Position numbers and translations under genes: made by a program
Shown: positions 51,795-60,913 of the stretch, piece by piece
Layout of the letters: every line of letters starts with the position of its first letter
Position numbering within the stretch: the first letter of the stretch is position 1
Notes under the pieces: model-generated
What the model saw: the letters and a program-made list of their open reading frames with translations, nothing else
The model's database searches: none
What the model was told of the DNA's origin: nothing
Assembly: GCF_018224885.1 (NCBI RefSeq)
Contig: NZ_JAGTXB010000018.1
Location: 116,358 to 180,357 of the forward strand
Direction: 5' to 3'
From: Chitinophaga hostae
GTDB lineage: Bacteria; Bacteroidota; Bacteroidia; Chitinophagales; Chitinophagaceae
Length of the DNA: 64,000 nt

Positions 51795-53066
51795 TTATCC
51801 ATACCTCCTCACCCGCAGCGCTGCCTGTTCACGATGTCCGGCAAACCCTTCCAGGTCGCATAGCCGCATGGCATATTCGCCGATCATGGCACTTGCTTCC
51901 GGGGTACATCGCTGATAGGTACAGTTCTTCAGAAATTTACCTACCCACAAACCACCGGTATACCTCGCCGCCTGCCGGGTGGGCAGTGTATGGTTGGTGC
52001 CAATCACTTTATCACCATAAGCCACGTTCGTTTCGGGGCCCAGGAATAATGCCCCGTAGTTGGTCATGTTATCGAGAAATAACTGCGGATCGCGGGTCAG
52101 TACCTCCACATGCTCATACGCCAGCTCATCAGCTTCCCTGATAGCTTCGGCCTCATCCTCCACTATCATCACGGAGCCATTGTTTTCCCAGGCCACCCTG
52201 GCAATGTCAGCGGTCGGTAACACCGCCAGTTGCTTTTCTATCTCCCTTAATGTTTCCTGTGCCAATGCGGGTGAAGTAGTGATCAGCACACCGGGAGAAC
52301 CGGGACCATGTTCTGCCTGTCCCAGCAAATCGCAGGCAACCATCTCGGCATCTGCGGTTTCATCAGCAATCACCAATATTTCCGTTGGCCCGGCAAACAG
52401 GTCTATTCCCACCCTGCCGTACAACTGCCGCTTCGCTTCGGCAACAAATGCGTTACCCGGGCCGGCAATCATATCTACTCCGGCAATGGTGTCCGTACCG
52501 ATCGCCATCGCGCACAAAGCCTGCACACCACCCAGGATATAAATTTCATCGGCACCGGCAAAGTGCATGGCGCATACTGTGGCTGCAGGAATTTTCCCGT
52601 TGATAGGCGGCGTACACGCAATAACCCGTTTTACACCCGCCACTTTTGCGGTAAGAATACTCATATGCGAAGAGGCCACCATCGGGTATCTGCCGCCCGG
52701 GATATAACACCCGGCACTATTTACCGGGATGTTTTTATGCCCCAGGAAAACACCCGGCAGCGTTTCTATTTCAATGTCCTGTATCGACGCCCGCTGCTGC
52801 TCCGCAAAGAAACGGATCTGCTGTTGCGCAAACTTAATATCCGCTATCACCGTGGCCGGCGTTTGCGCAATGATCTCATCAATTTCTGCAGCTGTAAGCC
52901 GGAAAGTAGCAGGTGACCAATGATCCAGCGAGGCCGAATACCCGCGAACAGCTTCATCGCCCCTTAGCTCAATATCCCTGATCATTTTTTCCACCGTTGT
53001 TTTAATACCGGCATCAGCTTCCCTGATGGCTGCATTACTTTGTCCCCGTTTTATATAAGTCGCCAT
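51795..53066 (-). CDS. Histidinol dehydrogenase family protein (HisD paralogue)
   Basis: 423 aa from ATG at 53066; 96 further open codons upstream lie in the GH43 gene and are not used. HisD features: Gln and His zinc ligands in LLGQAEHGPGSP near 260, catalytic Glu-His in ELAYEHVEVL near 325, Asp in AYGDKVIGTNHTLPT near 360 and a last His in FAGHREQAALRVRR near 413. No other his gene is near. Paralogues such as HpsN oxidise alcohols on other C3-C6 substrates. As last gene of a sugar-degradation run it probably oxidises a released polyol or amino-sugar product, though histidinol cannot be excluded. Confidence 0.85.
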   Translation of the reverse strand: MATYIKRGQSNAAIREADAGIKTTVEKMIRDIELRGDEAVRGYSASLDHWSPATFRLTAAEIDEIIAQTPATVIADIKFAQQQIRFFAEQQRASIQDIEIETLPGVFLGHKNIPVNSAGCYIPGGRYPMVASSHMSILTAKVAGVKRVIACTPPINGKIPAATVCAMHFAGADEIYILGGVQALCAMAIGTDTIAGVDMIAGPGNAFVAEAKRQLYGRVGIDLFAGPTEILVIADETADAEMVACDLLGQAEHGPGSPGVLITTSPALAQETLREIEKQLAVLPTADIARVAWENNGSVMIVEDEAEAIREADELAYEHVEVLTRDPQLFLDNMTNYGALFLGPETNVAYGDKVIGTNHTLPTRQAARYTGGLWVGKFLKNCTYQRCTPEASAMIGEYAMRLCDLEGFAGHREQAALRVRRYG

Positions 53067-53070
53067 AATA

Positions 53071-54117
53071 CTATTCTCCTGAAGGTTTGGTGATTGGATA
53101 ATATGGATTAAGCGGCACGCCAAAATCCGGCGTACCATCTGGTTTCCAGGTAAACCGCTGCATACGCGGACTTCGCGCACCGCCACAGCCCTGCCCTTTC
53201 TGCGGATTGGCGTGGTAGATGATCCAGTTTTCTTTTCCATCTTTCGACATAAAAAAACCGTTATGCCCGGGGGCATACACATTATTGGTGACCTGTGTTG
53301 TAAATACCGGCTCGGGCGATTTGGTCCAGTCGGCAGGATGAAGCGGATCGCCATCTTCCTTTAAACGCAGCATACCCAGCGAGTAATTATCAGTACCACA
53401 ACTGCTGGCAGAGAAAACAAGGAATACCTGACCTGCGGCATTCTTTAAAATTTCCGGCCCTTCATTTACCGGCTGCCCGTTTTTCTCCCAATCGTACTGC
53501 GGCATAGAAATCTGTACCCTGCCGGTTTTCAGCGTCCATGGATTTTCCATTTCCGCGATATACAATCGTTGGGTGATGTCCGTGCCGGAAATCTGTCCGC
53601 TCCAGATAAAATAATTTTTATGATGGTATTCCAGTACAGTACCATCTATCGAAAAGAAATCGCCGTTGGGATCCCCGATTTTTCCTTTCTCCGTCCATAT
53701 GCCCTGCATGGGATCCGCCCCGCTGTTTTCCAAAACAAAACAACGCTGGGTGGCCAGGTTCCCGGTGGCGCCGGCAGTATAATACAGGTACCATTTTCCC
53801 TGCAGGTAATGCAGCTCCGGCGCCCATACATTTTTTGAATTGGGACCGGTAGCGGGCGCCGTCCAAACGGTTACGGCGGCGGCGTTTTTCAACTCCGACA
53901 TGGCCGCTGTTTTACGGATAAAAATGCGGCTTACGCCGGTGCTCATATAATAATAGAAGCCATCCTTTTGTATCACCCAGGGGTCGGCGCCTCCGTCCAG
54001 TAAAGGATTTGTAAAGGTGCTGTCTTTTCGTATAACCGGCGACGTTACTGCGGCATCCCTGCTCGTTCCACAGGATACGCTCACCATAAAAGATAATAAC
54101 AATAATAATTTTTCCAT
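53071..54117 (-). CDS. GH43 family glycosidase, lipoprotein
   Basis: 348 aa from ATG at 54117 with lipoprotein signal MEKLLLLLSFMVSVSCGT (Cys near 16). Five-bladed GH43 pattern: catalytic base Asp in GGADPWVIQKDGFYYYMST near 45, pKa-modulating Asp in FFSIDGTVLEYHHKNYFIW near 155, and acid Glu in PVNEGPEILKNA near 215. Likely alpha-L-arabinofuranosidase or beta-xylosidase; specificity open. Stop lies 4 bp before the HisD-family start, so they are cotranscribed. Confidence 0.92.
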   Translation of the reverse strand: MEKLLLLLSFMVSVSCGTSRDAAVTSPVIRKDSTFTNPLLDGGADPWVIQKDGFYYYMSTGVSRIFIRKTAAMSELKNAAAVTVWTAPATGPNSKNVWAPELHYLQGKWYLYYTAGATGNLATQRCFVLENSGADPMQGIWTEKGKIGDPNGDFFSIDGTVLEYHHKNYFIWSGQISGTDITQRLYIAEMENPWTLKTGRVQISMPQYDWEKNGQPVNEGPEILKNAAGQVFLVFSASSCGTDNYSLGMLRLKEDGDPLHPADWTKSPEPVFTTQVTNNVYAPGHNGFFMSKDGKENWIIYHANPQKGQGCGGARSPRMQRFTWKPDGTPDFGVPLNPYYPITKPSGE

Positions 54118-54140
54118 GGCGGATGATTTTAAGCGAATGA

Positions 54141-55298
54141 CTACCTCCATAACTTCGGATCTTTGCCGCGGCTTTTACGCCACTCATTGCGCCAGCGATG
54201 AATATCATAGGAGTCGATAGGCGGCATCGGCTTCCTGCCGGCGGCATCCGGTATCGGCGGTACAGCTGTGGCCTCGCGTTCATACCAGTAAGCCACACTG
54301 GCCAGGTCCAGGGTCATTTCATTATTATGCCCATGCTCGATGGTAAACTTCAGCGACCGGCTGAAATATACCGGGTCGGTAATGTGAAAGCGATACAGAT
54401 GGGTGCGGCCTAACGTGCCAATATCATTGTTCACCCGTGCATAGCCAAAGTAAGGATGCGTGTATAATACCTTGGGGCCCCAGGCAGTATTAAAATAATC
54501 TTCTGTACCAGTACCATTCAAAGGTTTCTCTTCTCCGTCAATAAAAATCATATCGTCGCCTTCTCCATACCAGAGCGGCGTGGGTGATTGTACATAATAG
54601 TTCACCCCTACAAAATGACCTTCGCCTTTAACATCGGCTATCACATAATTATTTTTCCCGTCGAGGTTATTGCCCTCCGGTCCAAACACCCAGTGCTCGT
54701 TTTCGATGCTGTCCTGCGATCCCATGAGCTGTTTGTTGTACCAGGCGTGAAACCGACCGGTATTGGCAGGCAGCTTGTCCATTTCTTCATAGTCCACGCA
54801 AAAATAAAAGGGTTGTATTTCGGCGCCCGACTGGTTCTCTATTTCTATGCGGGCGCCGTTGGAAAAGGGCATCGCAAAATAGCTCACGAGGCTGGTACCA
54901 TCCATAGGCGCGGCTGCCAGCGGCAGCGAGGTAAACGAATACGATTCGTTCCAGCCCTGCCCGAAAAAAGGACCGATAGGCGACACCACCGATGCCTCCG
55001 GCTTACCATCCCAGTACATGCGGATGATCACATCGTTACGGCTTAATTTATCGGGCGCCGGCCACATGGTGATCCAGATATGACGGATCACACCTGCGCC
55101 CCTGATATCCACCAGCGTTCGTTTACCGCCGTTTTCAATATGCTGCAGGTTATCATTGGGACCACCGGCTTTGTCGTAGCTGCTGATACGCCGGGACTTT
55201 ACATGCGAACGTATTTGTGTCAGGCTCCCCAGATCCTGTGCGGATAACAGGTTGGTGGCCGACAATAAAAATGTTATCGAAATGATCAGATATTTCAT
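54141..55298 (-). CDS. GH172 (DUF2961) family protein, standard form
   Basis: 385 aa with signal peptide about 1-20 (MKYLIISITFLLSATNLLSA). DUF2961 blocks: RTLVDIRGAGVIRHIWITMW, IIRMYWDGKPEASVVSPIGP, FFGQGWNESYSF, YFAMPFSNGARIEIENQSGA, and the catalytic-region signature NGTGTEDYFNTAWGP near 255. GH172 members hydrolyse or rearrange alpha-fructofuranosides or D-arabinofuranosides. Second of three copies in the window. Precedes the GH43 gene in the transcript (23 bp gap). Confidence 0.92.
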   Translation of the reverse strand: MKYLIISITFLLSATNLLSAQDLGSLTQIRSHVKSRRISSYDKAGGPNDNLQHIENGGKRTLVDIRGAGVIRHIWITMWPAPDKLSRNDVIIRMYWDGKPEASVVSPIGPFFGQGWNESYSFTSLPLAAAPMDGTSLVSYFAMPFSNGARIEIENQSGAEIQPFYFCVDYEEMDKLPANTGRFHAWYNKQLMGSQDSIENEHWVFGPEGNNLDGKNNYVIADVKGEGHFVGVNYYVQSPTPLWYGEGDDMIFIDGEEKPLNGTGTEDYFNTAWGPKVLYTHPYFGYARVNNDIGTLGRTHLYRFHITDPVYFSRSLKFTIEHGHNNEMTLDLASVAYWYEREATAVPPIPDAAGRKPMPPIDSYDIHRWRNEWRKSRGKDPKLWR

Positions 55299-55303
55299 AC
55301 TTG

Positions 55304-56737
55304 TTATTTTGTTGCTACCGGCCAGCCGTCTGTACGAAAAGGGCCAACCGGTAAACCGTTGTTGCTGAAAAGATTGCCGATAGCGGTATTGCTAAAAGCA
55401 TAACGTACTGCCACCGGTGTTTTCACTTCGCTGCTCCATACGAGCAGCGTATTGTTTTTGATACTGCATTCAGCAGGATAGAATACCTGGTCGCTGCCTG
55501 CAATAAACAGCTCCCTGATCGTTTTCCCCTGTATGGTTAAACCTGTTGCAGCATGATCAAAGGAAAGGAGCATTTTATGCTGACGCACTACCGCAGATTG
55601 ATAAGATGGGTTTTCATACGGCGCCCCCGGAATATGATAGGTGTCCCCGAGCGCCCGGTCTGCCAGTCGCGCGCCTACATCGTGTTTGTTAGCCGGATGC
55701 ACATCATACACATTATTCACCAGGTCCATTATCACGACCATGCCTGTACGCAGATGCCGGCTGCTTTGCCACTGCGCTTCCCTCAGCAAGGCGCCCACAT
55801 TTTTTTCGCGGTAGTTGAAGGGGGCGATCTGCACAAAATAAAACGGAAGGGTATCCTGCCAGGCGCAGCGCCAGGCATCTATCATTTTAGTAAACAGGCG
55901 TGCATAGGTGCCGGCGGTGCTGGTGTTATTTTCGCCCTGGTACCAGATCGCGCCCGCAGCGGCGTAGTTCGTAATGGGCGCCAGCATGGCATTCCAGGCT
56001 ATGCCCGGTGTATGCGGACACATCCCGCTCGGGGCAATGGCTGCAGCGGCAGTTTTCAGGATGGTGTCCTTTTGAATAATGCTGTCCGGTGTCCATACTT
56101 CTGCGGAAGTGCCGCCCCAGCTGGCAGCAACCAGCCCGATAGCCACATGCAACTTCGCCTGTAATTTTTTTCCAAAGAAGTAAGCCACTGCACTGAAGGT
56201 ATTCAGTGTGCTACTGTCGCAGGTGGTCCAGCTGGCCTTTACATCATCCTGCGGACAGGTAGCCGTAGTTTTCGGGATATGAAAGAAACGGATATCATTG
56301 TTGGCTGCAGTGGGCAGCGCTGCTTTGATGTCTGCCAGTCCCCATTGCCCGCACATTTCCATGTTGCTTTGTCCGCCGCATATCCATACTTCGCCCAGCA
56401 TGATATTGGTAAGTGTAATTTTATTTTTTCCGGCGAAAGTAATGCTGTAAGGGCCGCCGGCTGCGGGCGTTTGGATGCTCACCTCCCAGCGGGCATTGCC
56501 GGTAGCGGTAACAGGATAGCTTTGCCGATCCCAGGAGGTAGTAACCACCACTTTTTCCAACGGATCGGCCCAGCCCCATAGCTTTACACGATGTTGCTGC
56601 TGCAATACCATATTGCTGCCGATGATGGCCGGCAGCCGGATATTGGCGGCGGCCGGAACGGCGGTCAACAGCAATATACTGATGCATATTCCTACAACGG
56701 CAGTGCAACTCAACGTAAAGCGTTTTCGTACCCCCAT
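55304..56737 (-). CDS. Sialate O-acetylesterase-like SGNH hydrolase
   Basis: 477 aa from ATG at 56737 with signal peptide about 1-35 (GICISILLLTAVPAAANI). SASA-family features: IIGSNMVLQQQHRVKLWGWA, block I nucleophile in EVWICGGQSNMEMCGQW near 115, AASWGGTSAEVWTP, GAIWYQGENN near 285 and DVHPANKHDVGARLADRA with the catalytic Asp-x2-His near 370. It removes acetyl groups from sugars, probably from a plant or microbial glycan. Ten bp separate it from the upstream helical-barrel gene. Confidence 0.93.
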   Translation of the reverse strand: MGVRKRFTLSCTAVVGICISILLLTAVPAAANIRLPAIIGSNMVLQQQHRVKLWGWADPLEKVVVTTSWDRQSYPVTATGNARWEVSIQTPAAGGPYSITFAGKNKITLTNIMLGEVWICGGQSNMEMCGQWGLADIKAALPTAANNDIRFFHIPKTTATCPQDDVKASWTTCDSSTLNTFSAVAYFFGKKLQAKLHVAIGLVAASWGGTSAEVWTPDSIIQKDTILKTAAAAIAPSGMCPHTPGIAWNAMLAPITNYAAAGAIWYQGENNTSTAGTYARLFTKMIDAWRCAWQDTLPFYFVQIAPFNYREKNVGALLREAQWQSSRHLRTGMVVIMDLVNNVYDVHPANKHDVGARLADRALGDTYHIPGAPYENPSYQSAVVRQHKMLLSFDHAATGLTIQGKTIRELFIAGSDQVFYPAECSIKNNTLLVWSSEVKTPVAVRYAFSNTAIGNLFSNNGLPVGPFRTDGWPVATK

Positions 56738-56747
56738 AACCGTTCGT

Positions 56748-58886
56748 CTATTTAAGCATGCTGCTGATAAGTGATTGTGCAGGACCATTAATCCCCGATT
56801 TTTTTGTGACATCCCAATAACTCTGTTGTTGCTCTATCTGGATCTGCGAAGTAACGATCCAGCTCTGGATCCAGCCACTAAGCGTACACCAGGCGCCCCA
56901 TCCTGCATCGGAGTTGGAGGCCCAGTAATCCCAGCGTCCGTAATCAAACGCTCTGAACCAGGCGCCGTCGAGATCGGGATGCTTTTTACTTTGTACCTGT
57001 ATGCGTGTCAGGAAGCCGGATAATTTATCGACTGCTGCTTTGTATTTTTTATCCCCGGTTGCCTGCGCAGCTTCATTCAGGCTGAATAATGCAAAATTGC
57101 AGGTGTAGAGCATGCAGGAAACTTTCTCCCCGTTTTTGTATATAAGTGACCCTTCATCGGAACCGTAGTCCTTATTAGCGTTCAGCGGGTTAAACATGCC
57201 TTTCCCTTTCACGCCCAGTTCTTCGCGGATAGCACCGCTTTCATCCTGGTAGCGCGTTATTTCATTCACCATTTTATCCAGCCATGCGCGATGCTCAGGC
57301 GTATCTTCCACGCGCACCAGCCAGGCCAGCGGGAGGATCATGCGGGCGCGTTGGGTTTGCATACTGCTGCCCCAGCGCCAGTTGTCCGGGTAGGCTTCCA
57401 TGGTGATCCGGATGGCATTTTTTGTTTTGGTCAGCAGCGGCTCATATTTCGTTTTATCGTAGAGCCAGAGATAGAGCGCCCACATCCAGGATTCAAAATG
57501 CGGCGACGGATGAATTAGCGACCTGTTCTGATAAAACTGCCAGCCATTTTTTATAATATCGGGTTCTTCGAGGCGTTCGCCACGGAATCCTTCTTTCCCG
57601 GTTGTTCTGAAGTTAGCCAGTATGGCCGCCGCCATTTCCTTGTCCCACTCGCCGGTATGCTGATAGGCGGCGGCGCCCAGCACACCGAGAATAGCCCTGG
57701 AATTATCATCGCCATAAAACGTATATACGGAAGGGTTAGTAGTGGCCCAGGCGATCAAACCGTAGGCTGCGCTGGTACTATCCCTTTTAGCGCCGGAACG
57801 CATGTTGGATGTTTCCAGCAGGAAATGAATGATATTCCGGGCGCGTTGCCGGTAATCTTTGTTATGCAGCAAACTGCCGGCTGCCGACAGCGCCATGCTT
57901 ACCTCTCCCTGTACATCGGCGCGAAGCCAGTAACGGTACTGCTGGGTGCCGTCGTAGTTGATGGTAGAGGTATGGCCTTCAATAATACCTTCGGAGCCAT
58001 TGCCATCTTTTACGCCCGCAGGTACCGGTGGCCCTACCGGCGGATCGATGGTGCCAAATTTTACCCAGTCGCTTTTCAGATCACGGTTCACAAAAAAGCG
58101 GCCTTTATAAAACCAGTCCGTTCCTTTTCGAATGCTGTTTAACCGGGCGGAAGCCGGCAATGGCGCATTCCGGTCAAACATCGGCTGCACATCCATAGGC
58201 CAGTGCTTTATGGCCACGGCTGCCTCGCCCGTAATACGGGAAAGGATATACGTTATTACCTGTTTCACGGAAGCAGCGGGACCATAACGGCCTCTTTCGA
58301 AATTACTCAGCGCGGTGGCAGATATCAGTACCTGGTCTTTTTCAAAGAGCAGCGGGTACGTTTTGGTATCTTTCAATCCGTATTCTGCTTTATCAAAACC
58401 CACCACTTTCGCCAGCACCAGCAAAGGGTTGTCTACCGTTACCGGCTGTACGAAACAGTTATGGATGCTCATCACACTCATGGGCGGTAAGGTAGCGCCG
58501 AAAACTTCGCTGGTTACCACCCCTCTTTCCAGCCGGGTTTCCACGGGTTTTGGGAGGTCCAATCCCGGGAAAGCAGCGGGATACTCAAGGTATAATCGCA
58601 GGTGTTTCTGTTTTGCTTCCTGCAGCAGGGCATCGGTGATCCGGATCTTCGGATCTACCTGCGGGTACCTGCCGGCAACGATACACACCCCGGCGCCGGC
58701 AGTAGCTGCGTGAATGGCGGCTTCCGGCGTATCAAACTGTTTTACGGACCATCCCTCTGCTACCAACAACCGGTACAGGTCATTTTTAGTGCTGCCGCAA
58801 AAAAACAAAGGTTTGGTGATGGCATAGGCTTGCGTAATACAACAAACCAAACAGATCATAATACCTGTCAAAATATTCTTTTTCAT
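56748..58886 (-). CDS. Exported helical-barrel glycosidase-like protein, unknown
   Basis: 712 aa, signal peptide about 1-22 (MKKNILTGIMICLVCCITQA). Residues 28-225 resemble a flavodoxin/ThuA-like domain (FFCGSTKNDLYRLLVAEGWS, GAGVCIVAGRYPQ, DQVLISATALSNFERGRYGP). Residues 300-690 have the repeated helix pairs of an (alpha/alpha)6 barrel (YRYWLRADVQGEVSMALSAA, YGLIAWATTNPSVYTFYGDD, LIHPSPHFESWMWALYLWLY, WRWGSSMQTQRARMILPLAW, AWFRAFDYGRWDYWASNSDA). No known family was recognised. Context and fold suggest a glycosidase or lyase; catalytic acids not assigned. Overlaps the ceramidase-like gene by 4 bp. Confidence 0.7.
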   Translation of the reverse strand: MKKNILTGIMICLVCCITQAYAITKPLFFCGSTKNDLYRLLVAEGWSVKQFDTPEAAIHAATAGAGVCIVAGRYPQVDPKIRITDALLQEAKQKHLRLYLEYPAAFPGLDLPKPVETRLERGVVTSEVFGATLPPMSVMSIHNCFVQPVTVDNPLLVLAKVVGFDKAEYGLKDTKTYPLLFEKDQVLISATALSNFERGRYGPAASVKQVITYILSRITGEAAVAIKHWPMDVQPMFDRNAPLPASARLNSIRKGTDWFYKGRFFVNRDLKSDWVKFGTIDPPVGPPVPAGVKDGNGSEGIIEGHTSTINYDGTQQYRYWLRADVQGEVSMALSAAGSLLHNKDYRQRARNIIHFLLETSNMRSGAKRDSTSAAYGLIAWATTNPSVYTFYGDDNSRAILGVLGAAAYQHTGEWDKEMAAAILANFRTTGKEGFRGERLEEPDIIKNGWQFYQNRSLIHPSPHFESWMWALYLWLYDKTKYEPLLTKTKNAIRITMEAYPDNWRWGSSMQTQRARMILPLAWLVRVEDTPEHRAWLDKMVNEITRYQDESGAIREELGVKGKGMFNPLNANKDYGSDEGSLIYKNGEKVSCMLYTCNFALFSLNEAAQATGDKKYKAAVDKLSGFLTRIQVQSKKHPDLDGAWFRAFDYGRWDYWASNSDAGWGAWCTLSGWIQSWIVTSQIQIEQQQSYWDVTKKSGINGPAQSLISSMLK

Positions 58887-60103
58887 ACGCGCTTTTTATG
58901 ATGTAACTGATCCAATAAATGCAGGGCGGCTTCTTCCAGCAGTTGTGCTGTAACCGGCGCCAGGAAAGACCACTTACCCGGTCCGGTTTCGTAGCCGCCT
59001 GCATCAAAGGCTTCCGCAGTGGGAATATACCCGATAGAGTTCTCCGCATAGGCTGCAACCAGCGTATATGCAAATGGCGATCTGTATTCAATTTCCATGG
59101 CCGTTTCCGTAAAAGGCTCTCCTGGCAGGAAAAGGATAGCCAGCGGGCCTATTGCCACGGCGTTAATACGGGCCAGCGCATCGAGCGGGTTACTAACGTT
59201 TACGCTGCTACGAATCGGAAAATCCATTTCCATGTGCATTACAGCAAAGCCGGTTGCTATTGCTGACGTCCACACCGCCTTTTCCACCACCCCGGCCAAT
59301 GCACGACCATGCCGGCGCGCATCGCCGGCTCCCCCCGATACCGTTGGTGGGTTTACATCGCCGGCGGCGCCGTTGAGAAACAGCGGCATACCGGCCCATG
59401 CTGTTTCTTGCAGCGCCAGGCATAGCTCGCCGGGAAAATCCGGTGAAATATGCGGCAGGCACATTTCATGTACCGGGTGACAAACCGCATGAACGATAGT
59501 GGCAATAGCCCGGTCGCTGTTGTCGGTAAAACGAACCGCATGCACACGGCGGTCCACCGGTTCCCTGTTCATCATTTCGACTGTTACCGGTTGCAGGGCA
59601 TCCGACATGGTAATGCCTTCCGCTGTTGGAATGCGGCGTTGCAAACTGTAGTCGTCCAGCCTTGTACTGCCGATGCTTACACGGCATTCCTTCGCGCTGC
59701 GTATCGCCGCAGATATAGCCATGTTAATGCGTTGCTGCATTTCGTTTAGCCATTCCCGGTATTCTTTAGAAAGATATAGCTCCGATAATGCTACCGACTC
59801 GGGAGCGGTATGTGTATGCGTGCACGTTAGTATAATGTGTTCCGGGGCAATTTCGGCAGACAACCCGGTTTTAAAGGCATCCCATCCATCCACTGAAGTA
59901 TCGTTTAACGCCAGCAGGTCCAGCGATACCAACGCTACTTTTTCGTTGCCGGATACCAGCACCAGGATCCTGGCTTTCAGCGGCAGCCGTACCGCCGTGA
60001 ACGGTGCATAGGTACCTTGTACCGAAGAAGTGAGCAGGCCCACTTCCAGTGGTGGCGTTATGTCCGCGATGGCAGTACCTGCCTGTAGTACATTGTTATC
60101 CAT
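58883..60103 (-). CDS. Neutral ceramidase-like protein
   Basis: 406 aa without a signal peptide. The N-terminal half matches the neutral/alkaline ceramidase superfamily: LQAGTAIADITPPLEVGLLT, VALVSLDLLALND, HIILTCTHTHTAPESVAL (zinc-site His), IATIVHAVCHPVHEMCLPHI, SPDFPGELCLALQ, LFLNGAAGDVNPP. The family cleaves ceramide, but in sugar-use clusters such proteins are widespread and their substrates unproven. It overlaps both neighbours (4 and 8 bp), so it is firmly part of the transcript. Confidence 0.85.
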   Translation of the reverse strand: MDNNVLQAGTAIADITPPLEVGLLTSSVQGTYAPFTAVRLPLKARILVLVSGNEKVALVSLDLLALNDTSVDGWDAFKTGLSAEIAPEHIILTCTHTHTAPESVALSELYLSKEYREWLNEMQQRINMAISAAIRSAKECRVSIGSTRLDDYSLQRRIPTAEGITMSDALQPVTVEMMNREPVDRRVHAVRFTDNSDRAIATIVHAVCHPVHEMCLPHISPDFPGELCLALQETAWAGMPLFLNGAAGDVNPPTVSGGAGDARRHGRALAGVVEKAVWTSAIATGFAVMHMEMDFPIRSSVNVSNPLDALARINAVAIGPLAILFLPGEPFTETAMEIEYRSPFAYTLVAAYAENSIGYIPTAEAFDAGGYETGPGKWSFLAPVTAQLLEEAALHLLDQLHHKKRV

Positions 60104-60911
60104 GTTGTTTCTTTACCCAATTCAGTGATTGCTGCCAGAAAGCATCATAGCCTTCCCACAATTCAAAGTTGATTCCCCAATGCGGCGCCGGATCCGACAT
60201 ATACGTCAATATCCTGCCTTTGCCATAGGCGCCAGCTACCACCAGCGGATGCCCGGTTTCTTTTACCCGTACCAGTACTTCACCGGCAGCATTGGCGCTT
60301 ACTTCATTGTAGCCAAAGATGGGCGGAAACTGATCCCAGGGTAACCCTTTCACTGCCGGATGCTCGGGTTGCAGTACTTCCGGTGTAAAGCCGGCAGAGG
60401 ACTCCACCAGGTCTTCCGTTACGAGACAATCGACCGGCAAAGCATCTGTCAGCGTACACCTGCCCCAACCGGATTTCCCCTGTACACCGCTGAACGATAA
60501 CCAGCCACCGAGCATCATCAAACCGCCGCCGTCGCGGATCCATTCTTTGATCAGCATAAGCCGGTCGGGAAAGGTGACTACTCTGTTTTCACGACGGGAA
60601 CGATCAAAAAAACTGGGATACAGGTGAAAACATTTGGCTTCCACATCGCTGATAATAAGACTTACTGACTCCTCCAGGAAGGCTTCCAGCTTGCCCGGTG
60701 CAAGCCGGTATAATTCCCAGTTGGCCAGCGTGGTGACATCTGCCACATGTTCCAGTGCTTCTGTAAGCCGTTCTCCGTAAAAATGCAGGTCTGCATCTTT
60801 GGTTTCGGTGCCAAAAGGTGTTTCAATAAAGGTGGGCCCCAGGTGAAATACCCAGTCGCCCAGGTATAGTACATGTTCGCTTTTTGTCCTGATCTCTTTT
60901 TTTGTTCCCAT
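60096..60911 (-). CDS. Glutamine amidotransferase-like protein (DUF1355 type)
   Basis: 271 aa, cytoplasmic. Resembles the PF07090 group of putative class I glutamine amidotransferase-like proteins: VLYLGDWVFHLGPTFIETPF, DLHFYGERLTEALEHVADVT, SLIISDVEAKCFHLYPSFF, IKEWIRDGGGLMMLGGWLSF, HPLVVAGAYGKGRILTYMSD, WGINFELWEGYDAFWQQSLN. A catalytic Cys-His pair is not evident, so it may be a ligand-binding ThuA-like protein. Overlaps the ceramidase-like gene by 8 bp and lies 2 bp behind the symporter gene. Confidence 0.8.
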   Translation of the reverse strand: MGTKKEIRTKSEHVLYLGDWVFHLGPTFIETPFGTETKDADLHFYGERLTEALEHVADVTTLANWELYRLAPGKLEAFLEESVSLIISDVEAKCFHLYPSFFDRSRRENRVVTFPDRLMLIKEWIRDGGGLMMLGGWLSFSGVQGKSGWGRCTLTDALPVDCLVTEDLVESSAGFTPEVLQPEHPAVKGLPWDQFPPIFGYNEVSANAAGEVLVRVKETGHPLVVAGAYGKGRILTYMSDPAPHWGINFELWEGYDAFWQQSLNWVKKQHG

Positions 60912-60913
60912 AA

